Below, piece after piece: positions 10,540 to 20,988 of a stretch of DNA of 64,000 nt (positions are counted from its first letter, which is position 1; each line of letters starts with the position of its first letter). Below the pieces are notes generated by a model that saw only the letters and a list, made by a program, of their open reading frames with translations, ran no database searches and was not told the DNA's origin. The stretch is taken from positions 1 through 64,000 of the forward strand of contig CAMVIB010000006.1 in NCBI GenBank assembly GCA_947167455.1, given 5' to 3'. A program made the translations under genes and the position numbers. This DNA comes from an uncultured Prevotellaceae bacterium. Its GTDB lineage: Bacteria; Bacteroidota; Bacteroidia; Bacteroidales; Bacteroidaceae.

Positions 10540-10569
10540 GGCGGTCTGTGTTTTCGGGGGAAATGTGTC

Positions 10570-10998
10570 CTATTCGTAGTCTGCCGGCGTGATGACGTGC
10601 TCCATGAGCATGTGCCCGTCGGTGGCAGAGACGTAGTTGTAGGTGAATGTGAACTTATGCTCCTTGCACTGGCGCAGTCCTATGTCCGCCCGTACGTTTT
10701 GTACGAGCGTCTCGCGGTATGACTCCACCTGTCCGAGGTCGGCGTAGATGCTGTCGGCGTCGAGCTTGCCCTCGACGCTGTACCAGTACTTGAATCCCAC
10801 GGGGGTGTCCTCGAAGGTCATTGAGTCAAGGCGCGTGCACTCGTCGAGGCGCCGCGGACACTGCTTGGCAGTAAAGTCGGCTGCCTCGCGGCGGCAGCGT
10901 TCCTCGAAGCTCTCTGTGCAAGACGGCAGCAACGCCGCCGCGACCAAGGTCGCGACAGCGTTGCGCAGCAGTCTGTATGTCTGTAAGTGTCGGTTCAT
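10570..10998 (-). CDS. Hypothetical lipoprotein
   Basis: A 142-residue protein with an N-terminal signal sequence and a lipobox-like LLPSC at about residue 27, so probably a membrane-anchored lipoprotein on the periplasmic side or at the surface. The mature part is charged and cysteine-containing (FEERCRREAADFTAKQC, then VGFKYWYSVEGKL). I do not recognise a family. The frame is open further upstream, but that part lies antisense to aspS-derived sequence and is arginine/proline-rich, so the start MNRHLQTYRLLRN is chosen. It starts 11 bp after the aspS stop and ends 30 bp before the GH128 gene, so all three are probably co-transcribed. Confidence 0.75.
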   Translation of the reverse strand: MNRHLQTYRLLRNAVATLVAAALLPSCTESFEERCRREAADFTAKQCPRRLDECTRLDSMTFEDTPVGFKYWYSVEGKLDADSIYADLGQVESYRETLVQNVRADIGLRQCKEHKFTFTYNYVSATDGHMLMEHVITPADYE

Positions 10999-11009
10999 GT
11001 CTGACTTGT

Positions 11010-12767
<1,758 letters not shown>

Positions 12768-12857
12768 GGTTGTATTGAGGTTGTTGGTTGTTGTGTCTGT
12801 AACACAAAACACCTGCACACGGCACGCCTCGCGGGCCAATATGCAGCTATTTGGCTG

Positions 12858-12891
12858 CAAAGGTAGCTATTTTTGGCTAAAGGAGAGCAAA
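12858..12891 (-). promoter_or_regulatory. Promoter of aspS
   Basis: On the minus strand TACCTTTG (12865-12858) matches the -7 box. A TTTG (12891-12888) lies 22 bp upstream, slightly longer than the usual spacing. It is about 90 bp before the aspS start. Confidence 0.6.
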
Positions 12892-12956
12892 ATAAGGTGA
12901 TTTATTTTATTTTTTGTGCATTTTGTCTCGTACGTTGTATTTTTCTGCACAAGTTA

Positions 12957-12988
12957 CTTGCGCATGTGCAAAAAACGCCCTATCTTTG
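12957..12988 (+). promoter_or_regulatory. Promoter of the first acyl-CoA ligase gene
   Basis: CTTG (12957-12960), a 20-bp gap and TATCTTTG (12981-12988) fit the Bacteroidota consensus, about 55 bp before the start codon at 13044. Confidence 0.7.
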
Positions 12989-13043
12989 CACACGATAAAC
13001 GGAAATGTGCAACTAAAATAACACTATTTAACGCAAAAGCGAC

Positions 13044-14717
13044 ATGGAATGTCCAAGTTTTAACGCTCTTATACAGCAAAGCATTCACGATCATTGGGAT
13101 TTGCCCGCACTTACGGACTATGGTACACACACCTATCAGTTCAAGGACGTGGCACGTATTATAGAGAAACTGCATATCATCCTCGAAGCGTCGGGGGTAG
13201 AGCACGGCGACAAGGTGGCCATCTGCGGGCGCAACAGCGCACGCTGGGGTATTGCCTTCCTTGCCACGTTGACCTATGGCGCCGTGGCAGTGCCCATACT
13301 GCATGAGTTTCATCCCGAGCAGATCCACGACCTCGTAAACCATTCGGGTGCCAAGCTGCTCTTCGTGGGCGACCAGGTGTGGCCCAAGCTCGATGCCGAA
13401 AAGATGCCGGGCCTCGAGGGCATATTCTCGAACAGCAACGATGAATACAAGATTCTCCTCGCGCGTACGGATAAAGTAAGGTTCGCGCGCGAGAACCTTA
13501 ACAGGCTCTTCGGCGAGAAGTTCCCCATGAACTTCCGCCCGAAGCATATCAACTACCATGCCGACGAGCCCGACGAGCTCGCCGTGCTCAACTACACCAG
13601 CGGAACGACATCAAGCTCCAAGGGCGTGATGATCCCTTACCGTGCACTGTGGAGCAACGTGGAGTTCGCCCATGAGGTCTATGACCGCCATGTGGCTCCG
13701 GGCGAAAATGTCGTTTCCATACTCCCCACGGCACACATGTACGGCATGGCGTTCGAGTTCCTCTATGAGATATGCCGCGGCGCACATGTGCACTTCATAC
13801 CCAAGAACCCGTCGCCGACGGTGCTGCTCAAGGTATTCTCGGAGGTGAAGCCGAAGGTGGTGATTGCCGTGCCTCTGCTCATCGAGAAGATCGTGCGCAA
13901 GGCCATCTTCCCGAAAATTCAGGCACCGGCCATACGCCTCGCGCTGATGACACCCTTCCTGCGCGACCGCATCAAGACGCAGATTCGCCGTAAGATGCAG
14001 ACGGCCTTCGGCGACAACTTCGCCGAAATCATTGTCGGAGGTGCCGCCATGAACCAGGACATTGAGACATTCCTCAAGGGCATAGGCTTCAACTACACCA
14101 TCGGATATGGCGCCACCGAGTGCGCACCCATCATCTGCTATGCGCCATGGGACAGCTTCAAGCAGGGGTCGTGCGGACGTCCGGCACCACGCATGGAGGT
14201 ACGCATAGACAGCCCTGACCCGCAGCATGTGCCAGGCGAGATCATGGCGCGAGGCATGAACGTCATGCTCGGCTACTACAAGAACGACGAGGCCACGGCA
14301 CAGACCCTCGACAGCGACGGCTGGTACCACACCGGCGACCTTGGCATCATGGATGCCGAGGGCAATGTCTTCATCAAGGGACGACTCAAGAACATGCTCC
14401 TCGGTGCCAACGGTCAGAACATCTACCCCGAGGAGATTGAGGACAAGCTGTCATCGCTGCCGTACGTCACCGAGTGCGTGGTCATACAGAAAGGCGAGCA
14501 GCTCTACGGACTCGTATATACCGATCCTGACGAGCTGCGCAAGGGCGGTCTCGACCGTCAGCAGCTGGAGGCGCAGATGGAACAGAACCGACAGGAGCTG
14601 AACAACATCGTGCCGACCTACGCACGCCTGCACGGCATACGCCTCGTGGCCGAGGAATTCGAGAAGACACCCAAGAAGAGCATCATGCGCTACAAGTACA
14701 TGAACTATGAGGTGTAG
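13044..14717 (+). CDS. AMP-dependent acyl-CoA synthetase/ligase, copy 1
   Basis: A member of the ANL (acyl-adenylate) superfamily, probably a long-chain fatty-acid-CoA ligase that activates fatty acids with ATP and CoA. The 557-residue protein has the P-loop-like motif YTSGTTSSSKGVM (about residue 190), the adenylate-binding YGATECAP, GWYHTGDLG and the C-terminal lid with KNMLLGANGQNIYPEEIE and the conserved lysine in EKTPKKSIMRYKY. No acyl-carrier domain is attached, so it is not a peptide synthetase module. It is followed 51 bp later by a close paralogue in the same direction, an obvious tandem duplication. The exact acyl substrate is unknown. Confidence 0.9.
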   Translation: MECPSFNALIQQSIHDHWDLPALTDYGTHTYQFKDVARIIEKLHIILEASGVEHGDKVAICGRNSARWGIAFLATLTYGAVAVPILHEFHPEQIHDLVNHSGAKLLFVGDQVWPKLDAEKMPGLEGIFSNSNDEYKILLARTDKVRFARENLNRLFGEKFPMNFRPKHINYHADEPDELAVLNYTSGTTSSSKGVMIPYRALWSNVEFAHEVYDRHVAPGENVVSILPTAHMYGMAFEFLYEICRGAHVHFIPKNPSPTVLLKVFSEVKPKVVIAVPLLIEKIVRKAIFPKIQAPAIRLALMTPFLRDRIKTQIRRKMQTAFGDNFAEIIVGGAAMNQDIETFLKGIGFNYTIGYGATECAPIICYAPWDSFKQGSCGRPAPRMEVRIDSPDPQHVPGEIMARGMNVMLGYYKNDEATAQTLDSDGWYHTGDLGIMDAEGNVFIKGRLKNMLLGANGQNIYPEEIEDKLSSLPYVTECVVIQKGEQLYGLVYTDPDELRKGGLDRQQLEAQMEQNRQELNNIVPTYARLHGIRLVAEEFEKTPKKSIMRYKYMNYEV

Positions 14718-14768
14718 GCGCGACAGCCATAAACTTATGAGTACTGAAACAGAAAGACCAACATAATA

Positions 14769-16439
14769 GTGAAAAGCTTTAACCTTTGCGTTCAGGAGAG
14801 CATACAGAAGTATTGGGAGCTTGACGGCCTGAGCGACTACGGCGTGCGGACATTCCAATACAACGATGTGGCGCGCATCATCGAGAAACTGCACATCTTG
14901 TTCGAGGCATCGGGCATACAGCATGGCGACCGCATTGCCATCTGTGGGCGCAACAGCTCACGCTGGGGCATTGCCTTCCTTGCCACACTGACCTACGGAG
15001 CCGTGGCAGTGCCAATACTCCATGAGTTCCACCCCGACCAAATCCATGACATCGTAAACCACTCAGAGGCAAAGCTCCTCTTCGTGGGCGATCAGGTGTG
15101 GCCGAAACTCAACCCCGACAAGATGCCTGCCCTCGACGGTATCTTCGGCAATAGCAGCGACGAGTTCATACTACACGTGGGGCGCACGGAGAAGGTGCGC
15201 TACGCCCGTGAAAACCTCAACCGTCTCTTCGGTGAGAAGTTCCCCATGAACTTCCGCAAGCAACACATAAAGTACTATGTTGACAGCCCCGACGAACTGG
15301 CCGTGCTCAACTACACCAGCGGAACGACGTCGAACTCCAAGGGGGTGATGCTGCCGTTCCGTGCCATCTGGAGCAACTACGCGTTTGCCGTCGAGGTGCT
15401 GGGCCACCAAATGGGACCTGGCGACAGGGTGCTCTCTATGCTGCCCATGGCTCACATGTACGGCATGGCATTTGAGTTCATCTACGAGTTCCTGCATGGC
15501 ATACACGTATATTTCCTCACCAAGTCGCCATCGCCGGCGGTGCTGCTCAGCGCATTTGCCGACATCAAGCCAAGGCTCATCGTGGCTGTGCCGCTCATCA
15601 TTGAGAAGATAGTGCGAAAGGCAGTGCTGCCAAAACTGCAGACGGCGGCCGTGAAGATTGCCCTTCGCACCCCCTTCCTCCGCGACCGTGTGCTCACCGA
15701 GGTGCGCCACAAGCTGCAGAGTGCCTTCGGCGGCAACTTCTATGAGGTGATCATCGGCGGGGCGGCTTTCAATCAGGAAGTGGAAGCCGTGCTGCACGAC
15801 ATCGGCTTCAACTACACCGTGGGCTACGGCGCCACGGAGTGTGCACCGATAATAAGCTATGCCGACTGGAAGAGCTTCAAGCCTGGCTCGTGCGGACGCG
15901 CAGCGCCGCGCATGGAAGTGCGCATAGACAGCCCTGACCCCCAGAATGTGCTCGGAGAGATCTTCACACGTGGCACGAACGTCATGTTGGGCTACTACAA
16001 GAACCCCGAAGCGACAGCAGCAGCCCTCGACAGCGAAGGATGGTATCACACCGGCGACCTCGGCGTTATGGACGGCGATGGCAACATTTTCATCAAAGGA
16101 CGCTCGAAGAATATGCTGCTCGGGGCCAACGGACAGAACATCTACCCTGAGGAGATAGAGGACAAGCTGTCGTCATTGCCGTATGTCACGGAGTGCCTCG
16201 TCATTCAGCGCGGTGAACACCTCTACGGACTCGTCTATGCCGACCCCGACGAGGTGCGTGGCGCAGGCATTTCGGAGGCTATGCTCGAGGCGCAGATGGA
16301 GGAGAACCGTCAGCAGCTCAACAGGGTTGTGCCTTCGTATGCACGCGTACACGGCATTCATCTCATGTCCGAGGAGTTCCAGAAGACACCGAAGAAGAGC
16401 ATCAAGCGTTATCTCTACACCAATTACCCCGTAGGGTGA
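14769..16439 (+). CDS. AMP-dependent acyl-CoA synthetase/ligase, copy 2
   Basis: Second copy of the preceding enzyme, 556 residues, colinear over its whole length with most residues identical, including YTSGTTSNSKGVM, YGATECAP, GWYHTGDLG and KNMLLGANGQNIYPEEIE. The start codon is GTG (MKSFNLCVQESIQKYW); the alignment with copy 1 supports this start. The two copies differ most at the N-terminus and in the segment after the P-loop (SNYAFAVEVLGHQMG against SNVEFAHEVYDRHVA), which may alter substrate choice. It shares the promoter of copy 1 and ends before a strong bidirectional terminator. Confidence 0.9.
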   Translation: MKSFNLCVQESIQKYWELDGLSDYGVRTFQYNDVARIIEKLHILFEASGIQHGDRIAICGRNSSRWGIAFLATLTYGAVAVPILHEFHPDQIHDIVNHSEAKLLFVGDQVWPKLNPDKMPALDGIFGNSSDEFILHVGRTEKVRYARENLNRLFGEKFPMNFRKQHIKYYVDSPDELAVLNYTSGTTSNSKGVMLPFRAIWSNYAFAVEVLGHQMGPGDRVLSMLPMAHMYGMAFEFIYEFLHGIHVYFLTKSPSPAVLLSAFADIKPRLIVAVPLIIEKIVRKAVLPKLQTAAVKIALRTPFLRDRVLTEVRHKLQSAFGGNFYEVIIGGAAFNQEVEAVLHDIGFNYTVGYGATECAPIISYADWKSFKPGSCGRAAPRMEVRIDSPDPQNVLGEIFTRGTNVMLGYYKNPEATAAALDSEGWYHTGDLGVMDGDGNIFIKGRSKNMLLGANGQNIYPEEIEDKLSSLPYVTECLVIQRGEHLYGLVYADPDEVRGAGISEAMLEAQMEENRQQLNRVVPSYARVHGIHLMSEEFQKTPKKSIKRYLYTNYPVG

Positions 16440-16479
16440 GGTGGCACGCCACGCCTCGTCTGGGCAATAGGTTATAGAT

Positions 16480-16524
16480 GCAAGGAGGGGATGCGTCCGA
16501 CTGTCGGACACATCCCCTCCTTGC
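16480..16524. terminator. Strong bidirectional terminator hairpin
   Basis: A 22-bp near-perfect inverted repeat: the left arm begins GCAAGGAGGGGATG and the right arm ends CATCCCCTCCTTGC, with one mismatch and a tiny loop. It lies between the convergent acyl-CoA ligase and DUF2264 genes, so it probably ends transcription from both sides. Confidence 0.8.
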
Positions 16525-16541
16525 GTCGAGTGGCGTCACAG

Positions 16542-17858
16542 CTATTCCCAGTACAACACCTGACGGTTGATGTCCCACTTGTGGTCCTTGGGGAAGTCAT
16601 CGCCCTCCCAAGCCTTCTTGGATGTCCACTTCTCTGGCTCGGAAGTCCAGAACGGGTCGTCGGCAGGCAGACCCAATGGCATGAAGGCAAGGCTCGTCAT
16701 GTAGAGCGAACCATTGTTGGTGTACCAGTCGGCCACGTTGGGATGTGAACCCACGAAGCCTATGGAGAGGTAGCCGTCGGGGGTGAAGTTCGTCTTGCCC
16801 TTACCCTCGAACATGCGCTTCATCACGGCCGTGATGGCAGCACGAACTTGACCGTTGTGGAGCTCGGCGGGCAGCTGCTTCTGCCATGCCAGCATGGCAA
16901 GAGGCTGCAGTACGGCCAGACGATAGGGTATCGAGCGTCCCACAACGGGGAAGGTGCCTTCGGGCGAGATGAAGCGTTCGAGTATAACACCGTATTTCTG
17001 CATGCGCTTCGTGACCACCTCGAGACGGCTGCGGGCACCGTTGCGCTTGTCACCGTGCGAGCGTATGAGATAGGTGTTGTTGGGCTGGCGGGCTGCTATC
17101 ATCTGCAGGCACTCAGAGTACATGGGCTGGATGACATAGGCGTTGTAATAGTCGAAGGCGAACGAGGGGCCGTCGCTGTAGAGGCCGTCGCCGATATACC
17201 ATTCCTCGGCTTTGCTCATGGCCATTTTGATGCGGAAGGCATCATAGCTGCCGCCGGCATACATGAGGAAGGCTTCCTCCATGCCGCAGAACAGAAGCCA
17301 GTTGGTGTAAGGCGGGTCGTAGCGGCGCAGACCCTGCAACTCCTTGATGTAGCGGGCCTTGGTGAGCGAGTCTAAAGGCTCCCATAGGGCGCTGTAGCCA
17401 CGGAACAGGCTCTCTACGACGTAGGCAGCATCCACGAGGGTCTGACCGCCGCTCGTCCAGCCCAGATAGTCGGGACTCTCGGGGTCAACGGCATTTTTGT
17501 AGGCCTGAAGGGCCCATTCGCGCAACTGACGGCGCTTGAGGCCTTCGGGGGTATCGTCGTCGGGCAGTGTGAGCCAGGGCGCAATGCCCGCCATCAGGCG
17601 GCCGAAGCACTCCATGTATGCCACTTTCTTGTCGCGGTTGTCCCACGTAGGCGACAGCTCGAGCTGCATGTTCTTCTGCAGGGTGCCGTGGGCCATATTC
17701 TCAAGGACGGGAGCGGCCATGGTGTAGGCCAGCTCAGTCCAGTAGGCACGGTCGCTCTGGCCGTCACCCAGAGGGTTGGGCTGCTTCTGCTGTTTCCTGG
17801 CAGAGAGCGGCATCGCCAGCAGCGTGCCGCAGAGCAGCGTGATGAAAACTTTGCGCAT
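16542..17858 (-). CDS. Exported DUF2264 protein
   Basis: A 438-residue protein with a signal peptide (MRKVFITLLCGTLLAMPLSA) followed by a DUF2264-type domain over nearly the full length, recognisable from YWTELAYTMAAPVLENMAHG, ECFGRLMAGIAPWL and the DGPSFAFDYYNAYVIQPMY region. DUF2264 proteins are thought to have an alpha/alpha toroid-like fold and often occur with polysaccharide-degradation genes; a lyase or hydrolase role is possible but unproven. Here the neighbours are not sugar genes. It precedes a DUF1573 gene on the opposite side in reverse order (both minus strand, 30 bp apart), so the DUF1573 gene is upstream in the same unit. Confidence 0.82.
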   Translation of the reverse strand: MRKVFITLLCGTLLAMPLSARKQQKQPNPLGDGQSDRAYWTELAYTMAAPVLENMAHGTLQKNMQLELSPTWDNRDKKVAYMECFGRLMAGIAPWLTLPDDDTPEGLKRRQLREWALQAYKNAVDPESPDYLGWTSGGQTLVDAAYVVESLFRGYSALWEPLDSLTKARYIKELQGLRRYDPPYTNWLLFCGMEEAFLMYAGGSYDAFRIKMAMSKAEEWYIGDGLYSDGPSFAFDYYNAYVIQPMYSECLQMIAARQPNNTYLIRSHGDKRNGARSRLEVVTKRMQKYGVILERFISPEGTFPVVGRSIPYRLAVLQPLAMLAWQKQLPAELHNGQVRAAITAVMKRMFEGKGKTNFTPDGYLSIGFVGSHPNVADWYTNNGSLYMTSLAFMPLGLPADDPFWTSEPEKWTSKKAWEGDDFPKDHKWDINRQVLYWE

Positions 17859-17888
17859 GATGGATGTGTGAGGGTTAGGGGAAGTGCG

Positions 17889-18326
17889 TCATTCGGTAGT
17901 CATAGTGCCTTGGATGAAGAGGCGTGCCACGGCAAAGGTCTTGCTGTTGGTGCGGACGGTGATGTTCTTCTTGAAAGGACCTGCAAATTTGCCACGCCCG
18001 TTGTAAACCACCTCTATCTTACCCTTGCCGCCAGGAGCTATGGGATCCTTGGAATAGTTGGGAACGGTGCAGCCGCATGTCGTCATGGCCTGGTGGATAA
18101 TAAGCGGAGCATTGCCCACATTGGTGAATTCAAACTCGTACTTAACGGGGCAGTCCTTCTCGGCAAAGGTGCCGAAGTCGTGCGTCTCCGTCTCAAACTT
18201 AATCTGTGCGAACTTCTCGTTGGGGGCGGAAGTCTTTGTTTCAACACTGCGCTTCTCGGGTTGTTGAGCGCATGCCGGGGCTGTAATGGCAGCGGCGAGT
18301 GCAAAGATAAGGAAAACTTTTTTCAT
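17889..18326 (-). CDS. DUF1573 exported protein
   Basis: A 145-residue secreted protein. It has a signal peptide (MKKVFLIFALAAAITAPACAQ), then the DUF1573 immunoglobulin-like domain with TETHDFGTFAEKDCPVKYEFEFTN and the conserved TTCGCTVPNYSKDPIAPGGKG motif. The Cys-Gly-Cys motif is typical of this domain, which is abundant in Bacteroidota. The function is unknown. It has a TAATTTTG -7-like box about 50 bp upstream (18378-18371) and probably leads a unit with the DUF2264 gene. Confidence 0.85.
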   Translation of the reverse strand: MKKVFLIFALAAAITAPACAQQPEKRSVETKTSAPNEKFAQIKFETETHDFGTFAEKDCPVKYEFEFTNVGNAPLIIHQAMTTCGCTVPNYSKDPIAPGGKGKIEVVYNGRGKFAGPFKKNITVRTNSKTFAVARLFIQGTMTTE

Positions 18327-18453
18327 TGCCTTTGTTGGTGTTTTTACAAATTAAAAACCTTATTCGGGTGCAAAATTAATTGCTTTTTCGCAAACTTTCG
18401 CATGGAATGTGGAAAAAATGTGCTTTTTTATAGTTTTTGTGCGTAAAATGACG

Positions 18454-18461
18454 TACTTTTG
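18454..18461 (+). promoter_or_regulatory. -7 box abutting the DUF4286 start codon
   Basis: TACTTTTG matches TAnnTTTG and ends four bases before the ATG at 18466. The transcript would therefore begin at or very near the start codon (leaderless). The -33 box is weak: a TTTG lies only 14 bp upstream. Confidence 0.55.
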
Positions 18462-18465
18462 CGCC

Positions 18466-18777
18466 ATGATTATACACAATACTACGTATGTAGTGCCAAA
18501 TGGCGATGCCCGCGACTTCGTGATATGGGTGCATCAGGTGCTGCTGCCGAGGGCAACGGCTTCCGAGGACGTGCTGCGCGGGCGGCTCTCGCGAATACTC
18601 TCACACAAGGAGAACGACAGCGAGTGCTTCTCTGTTCAACTCGAAGCCGAGTCCACGGCTCACCTTCATAGGTGGGTGGCTGGGCAGGGGCGCACCCTCA
18701 ACGATGAGATGCTGCGTCTCTTTGAAGGACGTGTCGCAGGCTTCGGCACACTGCTGGAGGTTATAGATGGCGAATAG
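18466..18777 (+). CDS. DUF4286 family protein
   Basis: A 103-residue cytosolic protein starting [10 protein letters not shown] and containing [14 protein letters not shown]. This matches the small DUF4286 family of Bacteroidota, whose function is unknown. The start is fixed by the family N-terminus; the longer frame upstream runs through the promoter. Its end overlaps the start of ruvC by 11 bp, so the two are translationally linked. A DUF4286-ruvC pairing suggests a housekeeping role rather than an accessory one, but nothing more specific can be said. Confidence 0.82.
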   Translation: MIIHNTTYVVPNGDARDFVIWVHQVLLPRATASEDVLRGRLSRILSHKENDSECFSVQLEAESTAHLHRWVAGQGRTLNDEMLRLFEGRVAGFGTLLEVIDGE

Positions 18778-19366
18778 CGGGAGCAACAACAACGACGTGC
18801 GCCCAGGCACGACAGTGAGGGGCGAACGCATCATCATGGGCATAGACCCGGGTACCAACATCATGGGGTATGGCATACTGCGCACAGAGGGGCGCAAGGC
18901 CGAGATGCTCACAATGGGGGTTATAGACCTGCGCAAGGCCGGCGACCAGTATCTGAAGCTGGGACATATCTTCACCCGTGTCTCTGGAATTATAGACTCC
19001 TATCTGCCAGACGAGCTGGCTATCGAAGCGCCTTTCTTCGGAAAGAACGTGCAGTCGATGCTCAAACTCGGACGTGCACAGGGGGTGGCCATCGCGGCTG
19101 CCATACAGCGTCAGGTCCCAATACACGAGTATGCGCCGATGCAAATTAAGATGGCACTGACGGGCAACGGCTCGGCTTCCAAGGAGCAGGTGGCTTACAT
19201 GCTGAGGCAGATGCTGCACATTCCAGAAGGCGACATGCTGCCATGGCTCGATGCCACCGACGGACTCGCGGCTGCATACTGCCATTTCATAGAGAGCCAA
19301 AGACCGCAGTCGCAGGCACACATACGCTCGTGGAAGGACTTCGCACAGCAAAAAGGACTGATATAG
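18767..19366 (+). CDS. ruvC: Holliday junction resolvase RuvC
   Basis: Endonuclease that cuts Holliday junctions made by RuvAB during recombinational repair. All acidic metal ligands of the RNase H-like fold are visible: Asp27 in [12 protein letters not shown], Glu87 in [14 protein letters not shown], Asp162 and Asp165 in [14 protein letters not shown]. At 199 residues it is slightly longer than usual because of about 20 extra N-terminal residues, where the coding region overlaps the previous gene; a later start at the Met before GIDPG would give a more typical length. ruvA and ruvB are not in the window. Confidence 0.96.
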   Translation: MANSGSNNNDVRPGTTVRGERIIMGIDPGTNIMGYGILRTEGRKAEMLTMGVIDLRKAGDQYLKLGHIFTRVSGIIDSYLPDELAIEAPFFGKNVQSMLKLGRAQGVAIAAAIQRQVPIHEYAPMQIKMALTGNGSASKEQVAYMLRQMLHIPEGDMLPWLDATDGLAAAYCHFIESQRPQSQAHIRSWKDFAQQKGLI

Positions 19367-19416
19367 ATGGCCTTGCCGCCGTGACAACCTGTTAACACCG
19401 AACTCACACACAGCGA

Positions 19417-20952
19417 ATGCAGAAAGTTGTTTCAATAGTCGAAGGCGTGACACGCCACCCAGGACGCCGCATGGCAGAGCCTGTGTCGCTGGACATATTG
19501 TCGGGCGAACAAGTGGCCATCGTCGGACCTAACGGTGCTGGCAAAAGCCGACTCACGGACATCATCGCCGGCAAGTTCCCATTGCTTGGCGAAGGCGTGA
19601 GATATGATTTCAGCCCTTCGCCGTTCACGCTGGCAAGCGACAACATCCGCCGCATAACTTTCCGTGATGCCTACGGCGATGCCACTCAGACTTACTATCT
19701 GCAACAGCGCTGGAACCAGCACGACATAGACCCAGCGACACCCACCGTGAAGATGCTTCTCGATGCAGCTTGGGAGACGGTCGAACGCAGTGCTGCGCTC
19801 GGGATGGATGCCCGCAGGCAAGAAGCCGCACACAGACGTCGTACAACCCTGCGTGAAACACTCTGCCAGCTCTTTGACATCGACGGCATGGCCGACAAAT
19901 ATGTCATCTCCCTCTCCAGCGGCGAGCTGCGCAAGTTCCAGCTTACCGTGGCGCTGCTCTCTGCACCGAGAATCCTGATACTCGACAATCCCTTCGTGGG
20001 GCTCGATGCTGAGACGAGGCAGCAGTTGCGCCAACTCTTGCAGACGCTTATCGACAGCACAGACCTGCAGGTGATTCTTGAGTTGAGCCGCGACGATGAG
20101 ATTCCAGATTTCATAACTCATGTCATACCCGTGGCTGAGGGACTGCATGTGCAGCCTAAGATGACATTGCCTGACTACCGCAGTATGATGGCGGCCAAGG
20201 TCTGCATGCCACAGACAGGCGACGTGGAGGCCGCCGTGCTGGCACTGCCCGAGAAGGACCTTGGTGCCATGCCGTTCTACACACCCGGCGCGCCGGTCAT
20301 CGACTGTCGCAACGTGAGCATACGCTATGGCCGACGCACAATCCTCGACGGCGTGTCGTGGACAGTGGGTGAGGGCGAATGCTGGGCGCTGACAGGACGC
20401 AACGGCTCGGGCAAGTCAACTCTGCTCAGCCTCATCTGTGCCGACAACCCCCAGGGCTATGCCTGCGACATCACGCTCTTCGGACACCGCAGGGGAAGCG
20501 GCGAGAGCATCTGGGAGATCAAACGCCACATAGGCTACGTCAGCCCGGAGATGCATCGGGCATACCTCAAGGACATACCTGCAATAGACATCGTGGCCAG
20601 CGGACTGCGAGACAGCATCGGACTCTATGGACGCATACACCCTGAGGAGCGCGAGGCTTGTATGGCGTGGATGTGCATTTTCGGTATTCAGGCTCTGGCC
20701 GACAGAACCTTCTTGACGCTCTCAAGCGGCGAGCAGAGACTGTGCCTGCTGGCACGGGCCTTCGTCAAAGACCCCGAGCTGCTCATTCTCGACGAACCAC
20801 TCCATGGCCTCGACACAAGCCACCGCCACATAGTGAGGGCTATAATTGATGCCTTCTCACGACGACAACACAAGACCATAATTGTAGTGACGCACTATGC
20901 CGACGAACTGCCACACTGCATACGTCCGGGCATGACCCGACACCTAACGTAA
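19417..20952 (+). CDS. ModF-like duplicated ABC ATPase
   Basis: A 511-residue protein of two fused ABC nucleotide-binding domains with no membrane segment, resembling ModF/PhrA-type ATPases. NBD1 has Walker A GPNGAGKS, signature LSSGEL and Walker B ILILDNPFVGLD, where the usual catalytic glutamate is asparagine. NBD2 has GRNGSGKS, LSSGEQ and a canonical LLILDEPLHGLD. The asymmetry suggests one functional ATPase site. Neither molybdate genes nor a permease lie nearby, so the ModF name describes architecture only; a role in translation or a soluble machine is equally possible. It sits between ruvC and a histidine kinase gene, all co-directional. Confidence 0.82.
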   Translation: MQKVVSIVEGVTRHPGRRMAEPVSLDILSGEQVAIVGPNGAGKSRLTDIIAGKFPLLGEGVRYDFSPSPFTLASDNIRRITFRDAYGDATQTYYLQQRWNQHDIDPATPTVKMLLDAAWETVERSAALGMDARRQEAAHRRRTTLRETLCQLFDIDGMADKYVISLSSGELRKFQLTVALLSAPRILILDNPFVGLDAETRQQLRQLLQTLIDSTDLQVILELSRDDEIPDFITHVIPVAEGLHVQPKMTLPDYRSMMAAKVCMPQTGDVEAAVLALPEKDLGAMPFYTPGAPVIDCRNVSIRYGRRTILDGVSWTVGEGECWALTGRNGSGKSTLLSLICADNPQGYACDITLFGHRRGSGESIWEIKRHIGYVSPEMHRAYLKDIPAIDIVASGLRDSIGLYGRIHPEEREACMAWMCIFGIQALADRTFLTLSSGEQRLCLLARAFVKDPELLILDEPLHGLDTSHRHIVRAIIDAFSRRQHKTIIVVTHYADELPHCIRPGMTRHLT

Positions 20953-20988
20953 TCACATCAGCGAGCAATATCACACATAACGATCCCA

